From Clostridia bacterium (GTDB lineage: Bacteria; Bacillota; Clostridia; UMGS1840; HGM11507), in NCBI GenBank assembly GCA_017414505.1, contig JAFQLQ010000022.1, positions 62,001 through 126,000 of the forward strand: a stretch of 64,000 bases of DNA, read 5' to 3'. Shown here one piece after another: positions 43,901 to 53,120 of the stretch. The stretch's first letter is position 1. Each line of letters opens with the position of its first letter. Under the pieces are notes generated by a model that was given only the letters and a program-made list of their open reading frames with translations, was not told the origin of the DNA and did no database searches. Both the position numbers and the translations under genes were made by a program.

Positions 43901-45380
43901 CGATTTCTATGAAGGTCTTGACCTGGCATACAGCCGTTCATCCTTTGTTGATAACAACGGATTCTATTTTGCATCGCACGCAGGTATAGTTAAGCCATAT
44001 CACTCTCAGGCAGACGTTGGAAACTTTGTATTCGACTTAAACGGCGAACGCTGGGCAGAGGATATTGGTAAAGAAGAATATGTAATTATGCGTGGCGGCG
44101 GTAAAGTTGCATACAGACAATGTATGCAGGGACACAGCGTTGTTGTTCACGATCCTCCGACCAATGCGTGGGGTATGAACTACGATGGCGGTGAAATTCC
44201 TCTTAACCGTTATGAGGAAAAACCAAAAGGTATGATTGTATCTTATAATCTTAACCTTGCTTATCAGCAGTTTGTTTCTCAGCACGACAGAGGCTTCTAT
44301 GTTGGCGATAATAAACGAAGCCTTACTGTTCAGGACAGATTTACAACTTTAAAAGCAATGAATTCCTATTGGTTTATGCAAACTCCCGCAACAACAATAG
44401 AAATTTTAGACAATCAGACTGCACTTCTTCATAAAAACGGTAAAACCCTTAAACTTGAAGTTCGCTGCGATGTTCCCGGTTTTGAATTAGGCTACGGACC
44501 TGCACAGTCAATTGAGGGAACGGAAAATCACAGATTCAACGGTGAAAATCCCAACTCCGCATATAAACGTGTTCACATTAAAATGCCTGTTCAGGCAGAA
44601 AAAACATATACAATCACCGTTAAAATGTATGCTTACGGTGAGAGCGGAATTTCAGGTATAGATGAAATGACAATTCCTATGGAACAATGGCAGATTCCGG
44701 ATGGTGAATATGTTCCCACACCTGTTCTTAATGCTAAAAATATAAGAGTAAACGGTAAAAAGCTTAACGAAGTTGTAATTGCAGGTAAAATTGCAGTTAT
44801 GGAAGGGCAGCCTCTACCTGTAGTAACAGCCGAAGCGGAAAATCCTGAAAATATCGTTGAAATTATAGAAGCTGAAGACGGAACATACAGCACAGTAAGA
44901 GTGTGGAGCCCCGATAAGAAGTATCACAGCGATACAAATATAGGATACAAAATAACACCATCGGCTGATTTATCCGCATTTAACGAAATTCCCATAAGCA
45001 CCTTTGATGTAAGCTCAACATTGGAAGAATGGAATCCAAAGGAATGTATGCTGGATAACAATTTCTTAACCAGATGGACCAGCGCGGCTCAGGAAGGTGA
45101 GTATGCGTGGTTCGATTTCGGTGAAGCGAAGCAGGTTGATGCAGTAGCACTTGCATTCTGGCAGGGTGATACCAGAAATTACAAATATAAAATTGAAGGT
45201 TCAAACGATGCCGAAAATTGGACTGTTCTTAAAGAAGGACAGAGCGCAGGAAAAACCGAAGGCTTCGAGCTTATGGAATTTAATGGCGGTTCTTACAGAT
45301 TTATTAAGGTTACCGGTTACGGAAGTATGATAAACAGAATTACCAATATTCTGGAATTCAGAGCTTTAACCAGAAAATAA
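40986..45380 (+). CDS. Secreted heparinase II/III-like lyase (copy 2) with F5/8-type C-terminal domain
   Basis: A 1464-residue tandem paralogue of the gene at 37227, collinear with it through ~1240 residues and with the same lyase signatures ('YPDWNYSHMIDSGEMAAW', 'NFNAVCNGGTIAA', 'PDGAWPESPSYWEY', 'KPYHSQADVGNFVFDLNG'). It adds an Ig-like segment (~1245-1325) and a discoidin/F5-8-type C carbohydrate-binding domain (~1330-1464: 'ECMLDNNFLTRWTSAAQEGE', 'ASFDFG'-like 'AWFDFGEAKQVDAVALAF', 'YRFIKVTGYG'). Signal peptide ~1-28 and good SD (GGAGGG). The extra domain may direct this copy to a different part of the substrate or to insoluble material. Confidence 0.87.
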   Translation: MNGKTTKKVISALLCTVFLFSIIPATVFSAETKELLNIKFDNLITNRGIDNVIVSEGEPRVVADGKNNKAYCFTGGYGKFASVLSEEADIFTFSMDVKSAKQSSFQVRFGNTESEMGIKLITVKNNALYTAENKYIGGLVGTGYNKITIAVDNVNLIYDLYLNGKKVLKKWSFSKSAGKYVTIENLEGSTNIDNICAREGITSSVKGTAVAYNSAADAWIDYDYFTNSDVCFIDIESIDDHNYTRQDFKYFDGMAFPKGNKITLNRIAQRENPNRENSYIIMEKTTSENCYYDFYSPEQRAPKYGYFPSWLYTGRVKIDKFGAPVHFAYFRDVLTTGSYQIVNPMYIDSAGKVITSSGKIVKQLAAGEWLNFKVAIDTEKHDVRLYIDEKLVDSFGITENFRTLQMMRIIIEYGGDCTATFDKLNLLGMRNRYDHEKPDYHAPQMSSDDGIEKFLSDKVAFYGHSKNVFSNGEKHIRVDEPLIKDGILYVSSKSLAVGFGYTYETETAESASTADGLKLTANSNSVMYSGKEINMSLPCITENEKLYIPVEQFAAEVLGWCVKKDGQGLVITDDKPFDLYTEDTKPDVYIQGAHRFQYDYYKNMTPLRVLNHYMQFERPDKETLMEDFNKTTNNGELRPRVLASKKEFDTVRANKDNDAYLKDIVDEIIGTANTYLSNSEYDYAIPNGQDMLMIARGYKLEIEALSFAYQITKEAKYAEKVWNTLKTVFSYPDWNYSHMIDSGEMAAWTAIAYDWCYDYFNEEQRKYIEESMVKFIIDPYSEIIRDLRFTRETMGNAGDYATSKTNFNAVCNGGTIAACVALGNVYPEKCFDLLALAVRSIENVLLSYRPDGAWPESPSYWEYCTQYAGRGVSSLINAMGQHYGLLDAQGFTESAEWVMKNNSYGGSYAYHDADMGTTSSKMSTLISYYTGDEDLQNACYAQTASGIRTRWPEDALYYNPDCKGNADNLPLNDFYEGLDLAYSRSSFVDNNGFYFASHAGIVKPYHSQADVGNFVFDLNGERWAEDIGKEEYVIMRGGGKVAYRQCMQGHSVVVHDPPTNAWGMNYDGGEIPLNRYEEKPKGMIVSYNLNLAYQQFVSQHDRGFYVGDNKRSLTVQDRFTTLKAMNSYWFMQTPATTIEILDNQTALLHKNGKTLKLEVRCDVPGFELGYGPAQSIEGTENHRFNGENPNSAYKRVHIKMPVQAEKTYTITVKMYAYGESGISGIDEMTIPMEQWQIPDGEYVPTPVLNAKNIRVNGKKLNEVVIAGKIAVMEGQPLPVVTAEAENPENIVEIIEAEDGTYSTVRVWSPDKKYHSDTNIGYKITPSADLSAFNEIPISTFDVSSTLEEWNPKECMLDNNFLTRWTSAAQEGEYAWFDFGEAKQVDAVALAFWQGDTRNYKYKIEGSNDAENWTVLKEGQSAGKTEGFELMEFNGGSYRFIKVTGYGSMINRITNILEFRALTRK

Positions 45381-45392
45381 AGGAGGCAGATT

Positions 45393-48014
45393 ATGAATAG
45401 AATGAAAAAAATAACAGCTTTTGCACTCCTTGTGTGTATGCTTGTAACCAATTTCCGGTGTGTTTTGGCAGATAGTTCAGAACTTACATTTGAAAACGCA
45501 TCGGAAACTGACGGAGTTTTCACCTTAAACGGAATGGTGATTGACGGAGACGACATTATTCCGGGCGGGGTTATAAAATCCGCAGCAAAAAATATAACCG
45601 GCGAAATTATTTTAGTTGCGTTTAAAAGCACTCACAGTACAGGTACTCAGGCTTTAAGAGTTGCATCCTCCTCAAGAAAAGGAAAAGACCTGATAAAAAT
45701 CAATAATGGAAAAGTTACAGCATTCGGCAAGAGTAATCTTGCCGAGTGCAAGGAAAGCAAAGACTATCAATTTGCGGTTGCAATGGATTTATCGAAAGCA
45801 ACTCCAAAAGTATCTCTCTGGATAGACGGAGAGCTTAAATACAGTGGCGATTACAGTGATATTTCTACCGTTGATTTAAGTGTTGCTTATTTTGAATTGA
45901 AAAACAGCGGTGAAACCGACTGGCTGGTTTCAGATTTTGAAATCAGTTACCCCGATGATACTTTTATATTTAGCACCAGCCCTGCTGATAGCGAGGGCGT
46001 ACCTGCCGACACAGAAGGAAAAATAACCGTTAACACAGGTATTGTAACAAGTGCTCTTAGTGATAAAGCAAACTATGAGCTTTATGCAAATGAAGCAAAG
46101 ATGGACGATTTTACAGTAGTACCTGTTGCTTCGGGTGTTGAAATTATTCCTGCAGGCGGTTTTACAGAAGGAACAACTTACGATTTAAAGGTTCTTACAT
46201 TAACCGACTTTTTCGGAAACAGTCTGGGAGAAAAACAGCTTCGTTTTTACTGTGTTGCTGACGGATATGTTTTTCCTGAACTAAATTCAGATTGCGATGA
46301 AAGCTTTACGCTTTATCAGAATCAAGAAAAAGAAATTACTTTCGGGTGCAACAAAGCTCTTTCAAAACTTGAAATTTATGTTAATAACGAGCTTTGCGAA
46401 ACCCTTGTTGATGAACCTTTCAAATATGTTTTTGTTAAGGATACAACCGGTGACTACACTTTAAAAGCAATTGCTTATGATGAATACGGAATAACTTCAC
46501 GCAAGGAGATAGCCGTAACAGTTGTTGAAAACGATAATCCTGTTATTGAAATTTCGGGTATAGAAGACGGATTTGAATACTTTTTCGGTTCGTTCCCCGA
46601 TGTTTCGGTAACTGCAACCGATTCTGACGGAATATCATCTTTAAGCTTTTATGCAGACGGAAAATTACAGGAAACTGTAAATTCCGATACAATGACTGTT
46701 AATTTAAGCACACTTACCGGCGGTACACGTTCTCTTAATTTTAAAGCAGAGGACATCTACGGTGCAATAAGCGAAAAAAGTGTTACTGTAACTCTTTCTT
46801 CAAGCAGTGAAAAATTGCTTAAATCTGACGATTTTTCAGATTATTCCGGTTCTCAGCTTCCCTCCAATTCATGGGGTACAGAGCAGAGAGGTTATATTGG
46901 TTATAAAACTATAAAAGAAGAATTCGGCAAAAGCCTTATTGTTGGTATGGAAGAAGTAAACGAGGCTTATGCCCCCAACAACTCGGCTTATGTTGGTCTT
47001 GAAACTCAGGATTGTCAGACAAGAGTGAAAATTGAGCTTGATGTTTACATTGATAAAAAGCCCGGGATGAGAAGAGCCGATCCGCAGGGTAATACACCTG
47101 AAACAGCAGATAATTTTGTTCTTCTGTTTAAGAAAAACGGTGCAAATGAAAAGCAGATTGCCAATTTTCAGCGCGACAAGGTGTATATTTTAGAGACTCC
47201 TGTAGAATATTCCGAAAAAACATGGTATCACTTTGTTATCGACCTTGATGTAGCTCATCACAGAGTAACAGCCGAGGTAAGCGGAGACGACATAAACGAT
47301 ACATTTACATCTGACCTTGATGCAGGAATAAATGTTATTAACTATCTTCGTATTATAGGCCCTGTTTACGACGAGGTTGAAACCTTTATTGCAGTAGATA
47401 ACTTTGTTCTTAAAAAGGGAATGAGCCTTCCCGTTATTACTGTTGACGGCAGTGTTAAGGCAGAAGATAAGAAAATAAACTTTAAAATTACCGAAGACCT
47501 TATGCCTGCAGATTTAACTAAGGATAATGTGGTTCTTACCGATGAATTCGGCGGAGCCGTAACATTATCGGGTGTAACACCCGGAAACGGAACACTAACT
47601 GTTTTCCCCGAAACAAAATTAAAGCCGGCAACCACATATATTCTTACACTTTCGGGAAATTGCCGTTATTCTTCGGGCGAAGAAATCGGACTTTCAGTTG
47701 AAGGAAGCTTTACAACGGAAACCGGCGAATTTGCTATTACCGACGGAAGCTTAAGCGGAACAAGCTTTGAGGTAAAAGCAGTAAATACAGGTAATTCTGA
47801 TGTTCCTGCCTGTGCAGTAATGCAGGTGTGGAACGGAAATAAAGTAAAAACGGTTAAGGCAGTGCCTTTTACCATTAATATGGAATTATCCGAAAAAAGC
47901 TATTATTTAACTGCTCCGACAATTTCAAAAGGTGAAAAGCTCACCGTTTATATCTGGAGCGGAATTACAAGCCCGAAAGCACTGACTTCGGAAATATTTG
48001 AGTTTACAAAATAA
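45393..48014 (+). CDS. Secreted LamG/Ig-like multidomain protein, no catalytic domain seen
   Basis: An 873-residue exported protein. Signal peptide 1-27; jelly-roll domain (~30-190); Ig-like domains at ~193-290 (Big_5-like, 'SPADSEGVPADTEGKITV'), ~295-375 and ~378-468 ('DNPVIEISGIEDG'); a second jelly roll (~470-670, 'DDFSDYSG...LPSNSW'); another Big_5-like domain (~685-775, 'LKPATTYILTL'); and a C-terminal beta domain (~780-873) with 'KLTVYIWSGITSPKALTS', a motif shared with three other proteins here. Strong AAAGGAGG site, 12 bp after the lyase. Probably a carbohydrate-binding or wall-associated helper of the lyases; function unproven. Confidence 0.78.
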   Translation: MNRMKKITAFALLVCMLVTNFRCVLADSSELTFENASETDGVFTLNGMVIDGDDIIPGGVIKSAAKNITGEIILVAFKSTHSTGTQALRVASSSRKGKDLIKINNGKVTAFGKSNLAECKESKDYQFAVAMDLSKATPKVSLWIDGELKYSGDYSDISTVDLSVAYFELKNSGETDWLVSDFEISYPDDTFIFSTSPADSEGVPADTEGKITVNTGIVTSALSDKANYELYANEAKMDDFTVVPVASGVEIIPAGGFTEGTTYDLKVLTLTDFFGNSLGEKQLRFYCVADGYVFPELNSDCDESFTLYQNQEKEITFGCNKALSKLEIYVNNELCETLVDEPFKYVFVKDTTGDYTLKAIAYDEYGITSRKEIAVTVVENDNPVIEISGIEDGFEYFFGSFPDVSVTATDSDGISSLSFYADGKLQETVNSDTMTVNLSTLTGGTRSLNFKAEDIYGAISEKSVTVTLSSSSEKLLKSDDFSDYSGSQLPSNSWGTEQRGYIGYKTIKEEFGKSLIVGMEEVNEAYAPNNSAYVGLETQDCQTRVKIELDVYIDKKPGMRRADPQGNTPETADNFVLLFKKNGANEKQIANFQRDKVYILETPVEYSEKTWYHFVIDLDVAHHRVTAEVSGDDINDTFTSDLDAGINVINYLRIIGPVYDEVETFIAVDNFVLKKGMSLPVITVDGSVKAEDKKINFKITEDLMPADLTKDNVVLTDEFGGAVTLSGVTPGNGTLTVFPETKLKPATTYILTLSGNCRYSSGEEIGLSVEGSFTTETGEFAITDGSLSGTSFEVKAVNTGNSDVPACAVMQVWNGNKVKTVKAVPFTINMELSEKSYYLTAPTISKGEKLTVYIWSGITSPKALTSEIFEFTK

Positions 48015-48037
48015 TCCGGAAAAGAGAAAAAGCCGGA
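48013..48037 (+). other. Intergenic hairpin before the 48074 gene
   Basis: ATCCGG and CCGGAT pair across a 13-base A/G-rich loop, with no T run after them, so this is unlikely to be a strong terminator. It could stabilise or process the mRNA ahead of the next gene, which has an unusually strong GGAGGAG site. Confidence 0.35.
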
Positions 48038-48073
48038 TAAAAATAAATTAAAAATTTTAAGGAGGAGACATCA

Positions 48074-50509
48074 ATGAAAAAAACATTAAAGAAGATTTTA
48101 TCTTCAACAATCACTGCAGCAATGCTGCTTACAATGGCTTTTGTGCCAACTTATGCGTTAGACGACGCAATAGGTGCTATCGGCTTTGATAATTTAACAT
48201 TATCCGAGCACGACGGAAGTATAGCTTCCATAGCAACCGCAACAGATACGGCTATCGCAGAAATTACAGATTCCGCAAATTTTGGCGGATTCACAAATGT
48301 AAAAGGTTCTAACCTTTCAAGTGCAAATGGTGGTGTAACTATCGAAGCAGGTAACTTCGGTAAACCTGCTGATGATAAGGTAGTTCATCTTTGGAGACCA
48401 AGCGGTGTAACCGCAGGCGATGCAGGTCAGGGCATATTAATAGGTCATGAAGCTCAGCGTATGAGTGAGGGCGAATATACCGAAATTGAAGTATATATGG
48501 CTTGGGACGGAACTTCAAGCGATACAAAAGGTATTGTAGGTTACTATACACTTCCCGAATCCATAACAAACGGAACAGACGGTAAAGCAGGAAGACATAA
48601 CTGCCCGGATTACGTTCTTTATGTTGACGGAAGCGGTAAGCTTACAGTTTTAAATGAAGCAACAGGTGTTACTTTAACTCCCAACAAGTGGCATAAAATC
48701 AACCTTGTTATGAAAAGCGGTAAAGGCGGAACTTCCACAACTGCTATCGACGGTAAAACCGGAACAGCAGATATCTGGAGCGTATATCCCGTTACAGATG
48801 CAAGCATGAACACAAATGCTTATTCTTTATATATAGATAATGCTCCTGTAATTGAAAATAAGGTGTTTACTCCCGAGGGAAACATCCACTCTAAAGCGGA
48901 ATCTGCCGCACAGTTCGGTGGATATCAGTGGGGTAACAAAGGTTATTTTGATGAATTTTTAGGCTTCTATCAGCTTATTGCTGAAGTAAGAACATCTGCA
49001 AACAACACCGCAACAACAGGTGTTTGGCTTGACGATTTATCCTATTCAAACGGTCTTGATAATGCACCCGTATATTCAAACGATGTAAGCTTTACACTTA
49101 AAGATACAGCAAGTGATGTTGCTAAGCTTTATAAAGATGTTGTAGTAGGTTCTACACAGTATATCGACAGCAGAGTTGATCCTAACGATTTCTTGTTAAA
49201 CGGCGAAGAGCTTGGAATTGAAAAAACAAGCCTTGCAGACGGAGAATCCGTTAATTTATGGACAACAAATGCCGCAGGCGAAAAATTAAGCCCTGCAATT
49301 GTAAATACTTCCACAACGAGAGCAGCACTTAACTGTTCGGGCACAAGGGATATAGGCTTTGGATTTAAATCAAGTGCTACTCCCACTTATGCAGTAACAG
49401 AGCCTCTTGGCGGTGTAAGCGATAACGGTTATGCAATTGTAAATTCAAATACAGATGTTGCATGGGCAGAAATTGAAGACGTTGAAAATACCGATTATGT
49501 AAGCAAAAAAGATGTTCTTCCTTACACTGTTGAAGCTTCATTCCTGTTTGACGGAAACTTCAGATATTTTAGTTTCGGTATGCAGTCTATCGAGGGCGGA
49601 TGGTGGTCATTTGCTTTCAGAAATGACGGTACTATTGCTGTTAACAACAGAGATGACTTTGTTATCGGAAGATATCAGAAAGGTCAGTGGGTAAGAGTTT
49701 CGACAACATATTATATGACTGCAAAAAAAGCCGAAGTTTATGTAGACGGTGTATCTTTAGGATGCTTTGATACTAATTGTTCATCAATTAATCGTGTTAA
49801 ATGGCCTTTCTATCTTGCAAAAGATGCAGAAACAGGTAATGTAGCAGCGGCTAAATGGGCAGTTGATGAAATCCACAAATACAACGGTTCCAGAAGAAGT
49901 GCAGAAACAGAGCCGGCACTTGACCTTACAAGTGATACTTTAACAATAGGAAAAAGCGCTATTTTCATTCCTACAACTGCTGACCGTTTGCAGGATAACT
50001 TCTTTGCAGCTCTTAACACAACCAACGGAGATATTGAAAATGCAAAAATCTTCACAGACAGCACTTTAACAGAAGAAAATGACGGTGTTATCAAAACAGG
50101 AAACATTCTTGTTATTTCAAGAAATCTTGACCACAATTCAAAAGCTTATTCTTACTACTATTTAGTTGCAGGTGCGGCTAATGATTTAAGTATTGAATCT
50201 GTTTCTGAAACACTTTCTGCAGGAAGCCATAAGGATGTTACGGCAAACATCAATTTCTACAAGCCCGTATCAAAATTCTCTCAGCTGCTTATTTGCCAGT
50301 ATAAGGGTGATGAGCTTGTTGGCATAAGCAAGGCTCTTATTCCTTCCTGCAGTATTTCAGGTCATTCACTGTCTGAGTACGAATATCCTGTTACACACGA
50401 ATCAGAATTTTTTGATATTGATGTAATTGAGGGTGCAACAATAAGAGCATTTGCAGTAGAATCTGCTAATTCTATGAAACCTTATGCTCAGGCAAAGAAA
50501 CTTAACTAA
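48074..50509 (+). CDS. Secreted LamG-like protein, function unknown
   Basis: An 811-residue exported protein. Signal peptide 1-29 (ends PTYALDD). One long jelly-roll-like region (~30-330: 'GYYTLPESITNG', 'LTPNKWHKINLVMKSG', 'SLYIDNAPVIENKVF', 'TGVWLDDLSYSNG'), a second (~400-620: 'VEASFLFDGNFRYFSFGM', 'KGQWVRVSTTYYMTAKKAEVYVDG'), and a C-terminal beta domain ending in 'TIRAFAVESANSMKPYAQ', the same terminal motif as the 45393 product. No enzyme signature. Its own strong ribosome site (GGAGGAG) and a preceding hairpin suggest high expression within the operon. Candidate carbohydrate-binding surface protein. Confidence 0.75.
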   Translation: MKKTLKKILSSTITAAMLLTMAFVPTYALDDAIGAIGFDNLTLSEHDGSIASIATATDTAIAEITDSANFGGFTNVKGSNLSSANGGVTIEAGNFGKPADDKVVHLWRPSGVTAGDAGQGILIGHEAQRMSEGEYTEIEVYMAWDGTSSDTKGIVGYYTLPESITNGTDGKAGRHNCPDYVLYVDGSGKLTVLNEATGVTLTPNKWHKINLVMKSGKGGTSTTAIDGKTGTADIWSVYPVTDASMNTNAYSLYIDNAPVIENKVFTPEGNIHSKAESAAQFGGYQWGNKGYFDEFLGFYQLIAEVRTSANNTATTGVWLDDLSYSNGLDNAPVYSNDVSFTLKDTASDVAKLYKDVVVGSTQYIDSRVDPNDFLLNGEELGIEKTSLADGESVNLWTTNAAGEKLSPAIVNTSTTRAALNCSGTRDIGFGFKSSATPTYAVTEPLGGVSDNGYAIVNSNTDVAWAEIEDVENTDYVSKKDVLPYTVEASFLFDGNFRYFSFGMQSIEGGWWSFAFRNDGTIAVNNRDDFVIGRYQKGQWVRVSTTYYMTAKKAEVYVDGVSLGCFDTNCSSINRVKWPFYLAKDAETGNVAAAKWAVDEIHKYNGSRRSAETEPALDLTSDTLTIGKSAIFIPTTADRLQDNFFAALNTTNGDIENAKIFTDSTLTEENDGVIKTGNILVISRNLDHNSKAYSYYYLVAGAANDLSIESVSETLSAGSHKDVTANINFYKPVSKFSQLLICQYKGDELVGISKALIPSCSISGHSLSEYEYPVTHESEFFDIDVIEGATIRAFAVESANSMKPYAQAKKLN

Positions 50510-50526
50510 CAAGGAGCAACATTATT

Positions 50527-51519
50527 ATGCAAAAATATCTTGAAAAGCTATGCGATTTCATTGCAGATAATGATTATGGCAGAATGCACGAGTGGCAATG
50601 GGGGCAGGGTGTCTGCCTCTTTGCCCTTGAAAAAGCCTATGAAAAAACCGGCAATGAAAAATATATGGATTTTATAGAAAAGTGGATATACAGCCATCTT
50701 GAGGAAAAAACACCCGGATTCAGCGTTAATACCACTTCGGCATTAAACGGAATTCTTGCTCTTTATGAAAAGAGAAAAGACGATAAATATATGTATTTGT
50801 GCGAAGAATTTGCAAACTATATTTTATCCGAATGTCCGAGATGCGATAAGGGTGCTCTGGAGCACACCTGCGTTGGAAACACATATCCCAATCAGATTTG
50901 GGTTGATACTGTATTTATGGGCGGAATTTTCCTTGTAAGATACGGTCTTATCACAGGAAAACGAATGTATGTCAACGAGGCTTTAAGACAGCTTGTTCTG
51001 CATTTTGATTTTCTGCACAGCATAGAAAACGATTTGTTATATCACGGCTATTATTGCGACGACAGAACTCTTCACGGAGCATTGTGGGGCAGAGGAAATG
51101 CGTGGTACAGTGCGGCTTGCGGTGTTATTCTTGAGATGGTTGACGATTCTTATCCTCTTAAAAAAGAGGTTGAAAAAAGATTTATGCGTCATTTAAACGC
51201 AGTTCTTTCCAATCAGAGAGAAGACGGCACATGGGGCACTATAATTACAGATTCTTCCTCATACAGCGAAACAACCGGCACCTCCGGTATGGCTTTTGGT
51301 ATTACAAAGGCTATTGAAATGGGGTATATCGGTGCTGATTATAAAATTAATGCCGAAAAAGCTTATAAGTATCTTATAAGCAACATTGCTGATAACGGTG
51401 CAATGACCGAAGGTTCAGACGGAACCTCCGTAAGAGATGAAATGGAAATTTATAAAAATACAAGAAAAAGCGATTCGGAATTTTCTCAGGGATTGGCAAT
51501 TCTTGCGTTTACAGTTTAA
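50527..51519 (+). CDS. GH105/GH88-type unsaturated uronyl hydrolase
   Basis: A 330-residue cytoplasmic hydrolase. The (alpha/alpha)6 fold has 'RMHEWQWGQGV', 'YPNQIWVDTVFMGGIFL' (Asp127, at the position of the catalytic Asp of B. subtilis YteR) and 'LWGRGNAWYSAA', hallmarks of the GH88/GH105 group. These enzymes hydrate the double bond of the 4,5-unsaturated uronyl residue that lyases leave at the non-reducing end, releasing it. Its place between the lyase genes and the importer is strong support for a lyase-import-hydrolase pathway. No signal peptide, so it acts after uptake. GH105 usually indicates galacturonyl-rhamnose linkages; GH88 indicates glycosaminoglycans. I cannot separate these here. 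Confidence 0.92.
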   Translation: MQKYLEKLCDFIADNDYGRMHEWQWGQGVCLFALEKAYEKTGNEKYMDFIEKWIYSHLEEKTPGFSVNTTSALNGILALYEKRKDDKYMYLCEEFANYILSECPRCDKGALEHTCVGNTYPNQIWVDTVFMGGIFLVRYGLITGKRMYVNEALRQLVLHFDFLHSIENDLLYHGYYCDDRTLHGALWGRGNAWYSAACGVILEMVDDSYPLKKEVEKRFMRHLNAVLSNQREDGTWGTIITDSSSYSETTGTSGMAFGITKAIEMGYIGADYKINAEKAYKYLISNIADNGAMTEGSDGTSVRDEMEIYKNTRKSDSEFSQGLAILAFTV

Positions 51520-51532
51520 GGAGAGTAAAATT

Positions 51533-53086
51533 ATGAAAAAAAGAATCATCTGCGGCTTACTTGCAGCTGCAACTGCTTTTACTCTTACATCCTGCGGCGA
51601 TAAAAAACAGGCTGTAACAGAAAGCAATATGGAAAAAGGTGTTGTAAGCTATCCTATCGAAACAGATGAAAAGCTTACCGTATGGATGAATCTGCCCGGT
51701 CAGGTTTCGTCTGTTGTAAGTAATTACGGCGAAACTCCTTTTGCAAAAAATCTTGCAGAAGCAACAGGTATTGAGGTAGAATATATTCATCCGGCACAGG
51801 GGCAGGACAGTGCTCTTAATCTGCTTATCGCTTCCGGCGATATGCCCGATATTGTTAAGGCGTACTGGCACGCTGAAAATCCCAATACTCTTATAGAGCA
51901 GAATGTAATTTACAATCTTAATGATTTTATTGATGATTATTCACCCAACTACAAAAAATATCTGGAAGAAAATCCTGATATCAAAAAACAGGTTACAACT
52001 GATGACGGATACAACTATGTATATCCTTTCTTAAGAGCAGAAAAAAGCCTTTGTGCTACAGCCGGCTTTATGCTTCGTTCTGACTGGCTTAAGGAATTCG
52101 GACTTGAAGTTCCAAAAACAATTGCAGACTGGGATAAGGTTTTAGAAGCATTTAAAACCAAATGTGAAGCACCTTTTGCAACAAACAGATATGATATGTT
52201 TGCGGGCGGTTTTGGTGCATTCGCAAGCGAATACGTTGATAACGGCACTGTTAAATACGGGCCTATACAGCCGGAATACAAGGAGCTTATGAAAAAGCTT
52301 AACGAATGGTTCCAAAAAGGCTATATTGATAAAAACTTTGCTATAAGCGACAGTAAGCTTATGGACTCCAACATTTTAAACGGAATTTCAGGTGTAACTT
52401 TCGGCGCAGGCGGCGGAAAAATGGGAACATATTTATCTGCAAAAGCAGGCGAAAGCTTTGATCTTGCAGCTGCACCTTATCCGTCTGTAAGCGCTACCGA
52501 AAAAGGTAAATATTCCGGTATGGAATGGCAGTACACCACTCTTGGCTGTGCTATTACAACAGCTTGTAAAAATCCTCAGCTTGCAGCACGTTATCTTGAC
52601 TACGGTTATTCCGAAGAAGGTATGATGTTCTACAACTTTGGTAAAGAGGGCGAAAGCTACGATATGGTAGACGGTTACCCCAAATACAAAGCAGAGCTTA
52701 CCGATGCAACAGACGGTACTCCGGTTTCTCAGAAGCTTACTATGAACTGTCTTGGAAGCGAATCGGGACCTTTTGTTCAGGATAAGAGATATTTGGAGCA
52801 GTATTATGGAACCGATCAGCAGCGTGATGCTATTGTTCAGTGGTCTGACAATGATTTTTATGATTACAAATTCCCCACAGTTATGCTGAGTGCTGAGGAA
52901 GGAAGCGAATACAGCTCCATTATGGCTGAAATCAAAACCTATGTTGATGAAACTTTCAGCAATATCATCATTGGTAAAACTCCTGTTGATGAGTTTGATA
53001 ATTATGTTGAAACCGTAAAATCTATGGGTATTGATCAGGCAATGTCAATTCTGCAGGCTGCTTACGACAGATACCAGAATAAATAA
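51533..53086 (+). CDS. Extracellular oligosaccharide-binding lipoprotein (CUT1 ABC importer)
   Basis: A 517-residue lipoprotein. Signal peptide with lipobox 'LTSC' (Cys21), then a family-1 solute-binding fold ('LTVWMNLPGQ', 'GDMPDIVKAYW', 'IYNLNDFIDDYSPNYKKYL', 'GCAITTACKNPQLAARYLDYGYS'), LplA/LipO type. It captures oligosaccharides at the outer membrane face and delivers them to the two permeases that follow. The ATG at 51533 is preceded by AAGGAG at the end of the GH105 gene and gives the proper lipoprotein start; the frame is open further upstream within GH105 but only by chance. Confidence 0.94.
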   Translation: MKKRIICGLLAAATAFTLTSCGDKKQAVTESNMEKGVVSYPIETDEKLTVWMNLPGQVSSVVSNYGETPFAKNLAEATGIEVEYIHPAQGQDSALNLLIASGDMPDIVKAYWHAENPNTLIEQNVIYNLNDFIDDYSPNYKKYLEENPDIKKQVTTDDGYNYVYPFLRAEKSLCATAGFMLRSDWLKEFGLEVPKTIADWDKVLEAFKTKCEAPFATNRYDMFAGGFGAFASEYVDNGTVKYGPIQPEYKELMKKLNEWFQKGYIDKNFAISDSKLMDSNILNGISGVTFGAGGGKMGTYLSAKAGESFDLAAAPYPSVSATEKGKYSGMEWQYTTLGCAITTACKNPQLAARYLDYGYSEEGMMFYNFGKEGESYDMVDGYPKYKAELTDATDGTPVSQKLTMNCLGSESGPFVQDKRYLEQYYGTDQQRDAIVQWSDNDFYDYKFPTVMLSAEEGSEYSSIMAEIKTYVDETFSNIIIGKTPVDEFDNYVETVKSMGIDQAMSILQAAYDRYQNK

Positions 53087-53120
53087 TTCCTGAAAAAATA
53101 AGGAAAGGTATTGGAGATAA

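Noticed and set aside
37227..45380. Heparin or heparan as the specific substrate
   Set aside because: The fold family covers several polysaccharides; no specificity-determining residues can be assigned, and the GH105, GH36 and isomerase context could equally suggest plant or algal polymers.
51437..51532. In-frame N-terminal extension of the binding protein
   Set aside because: It overlaps GH105 coding sequence, and starting at 51533 gives a textbook lipoprotein signal peptide with ribosome site.
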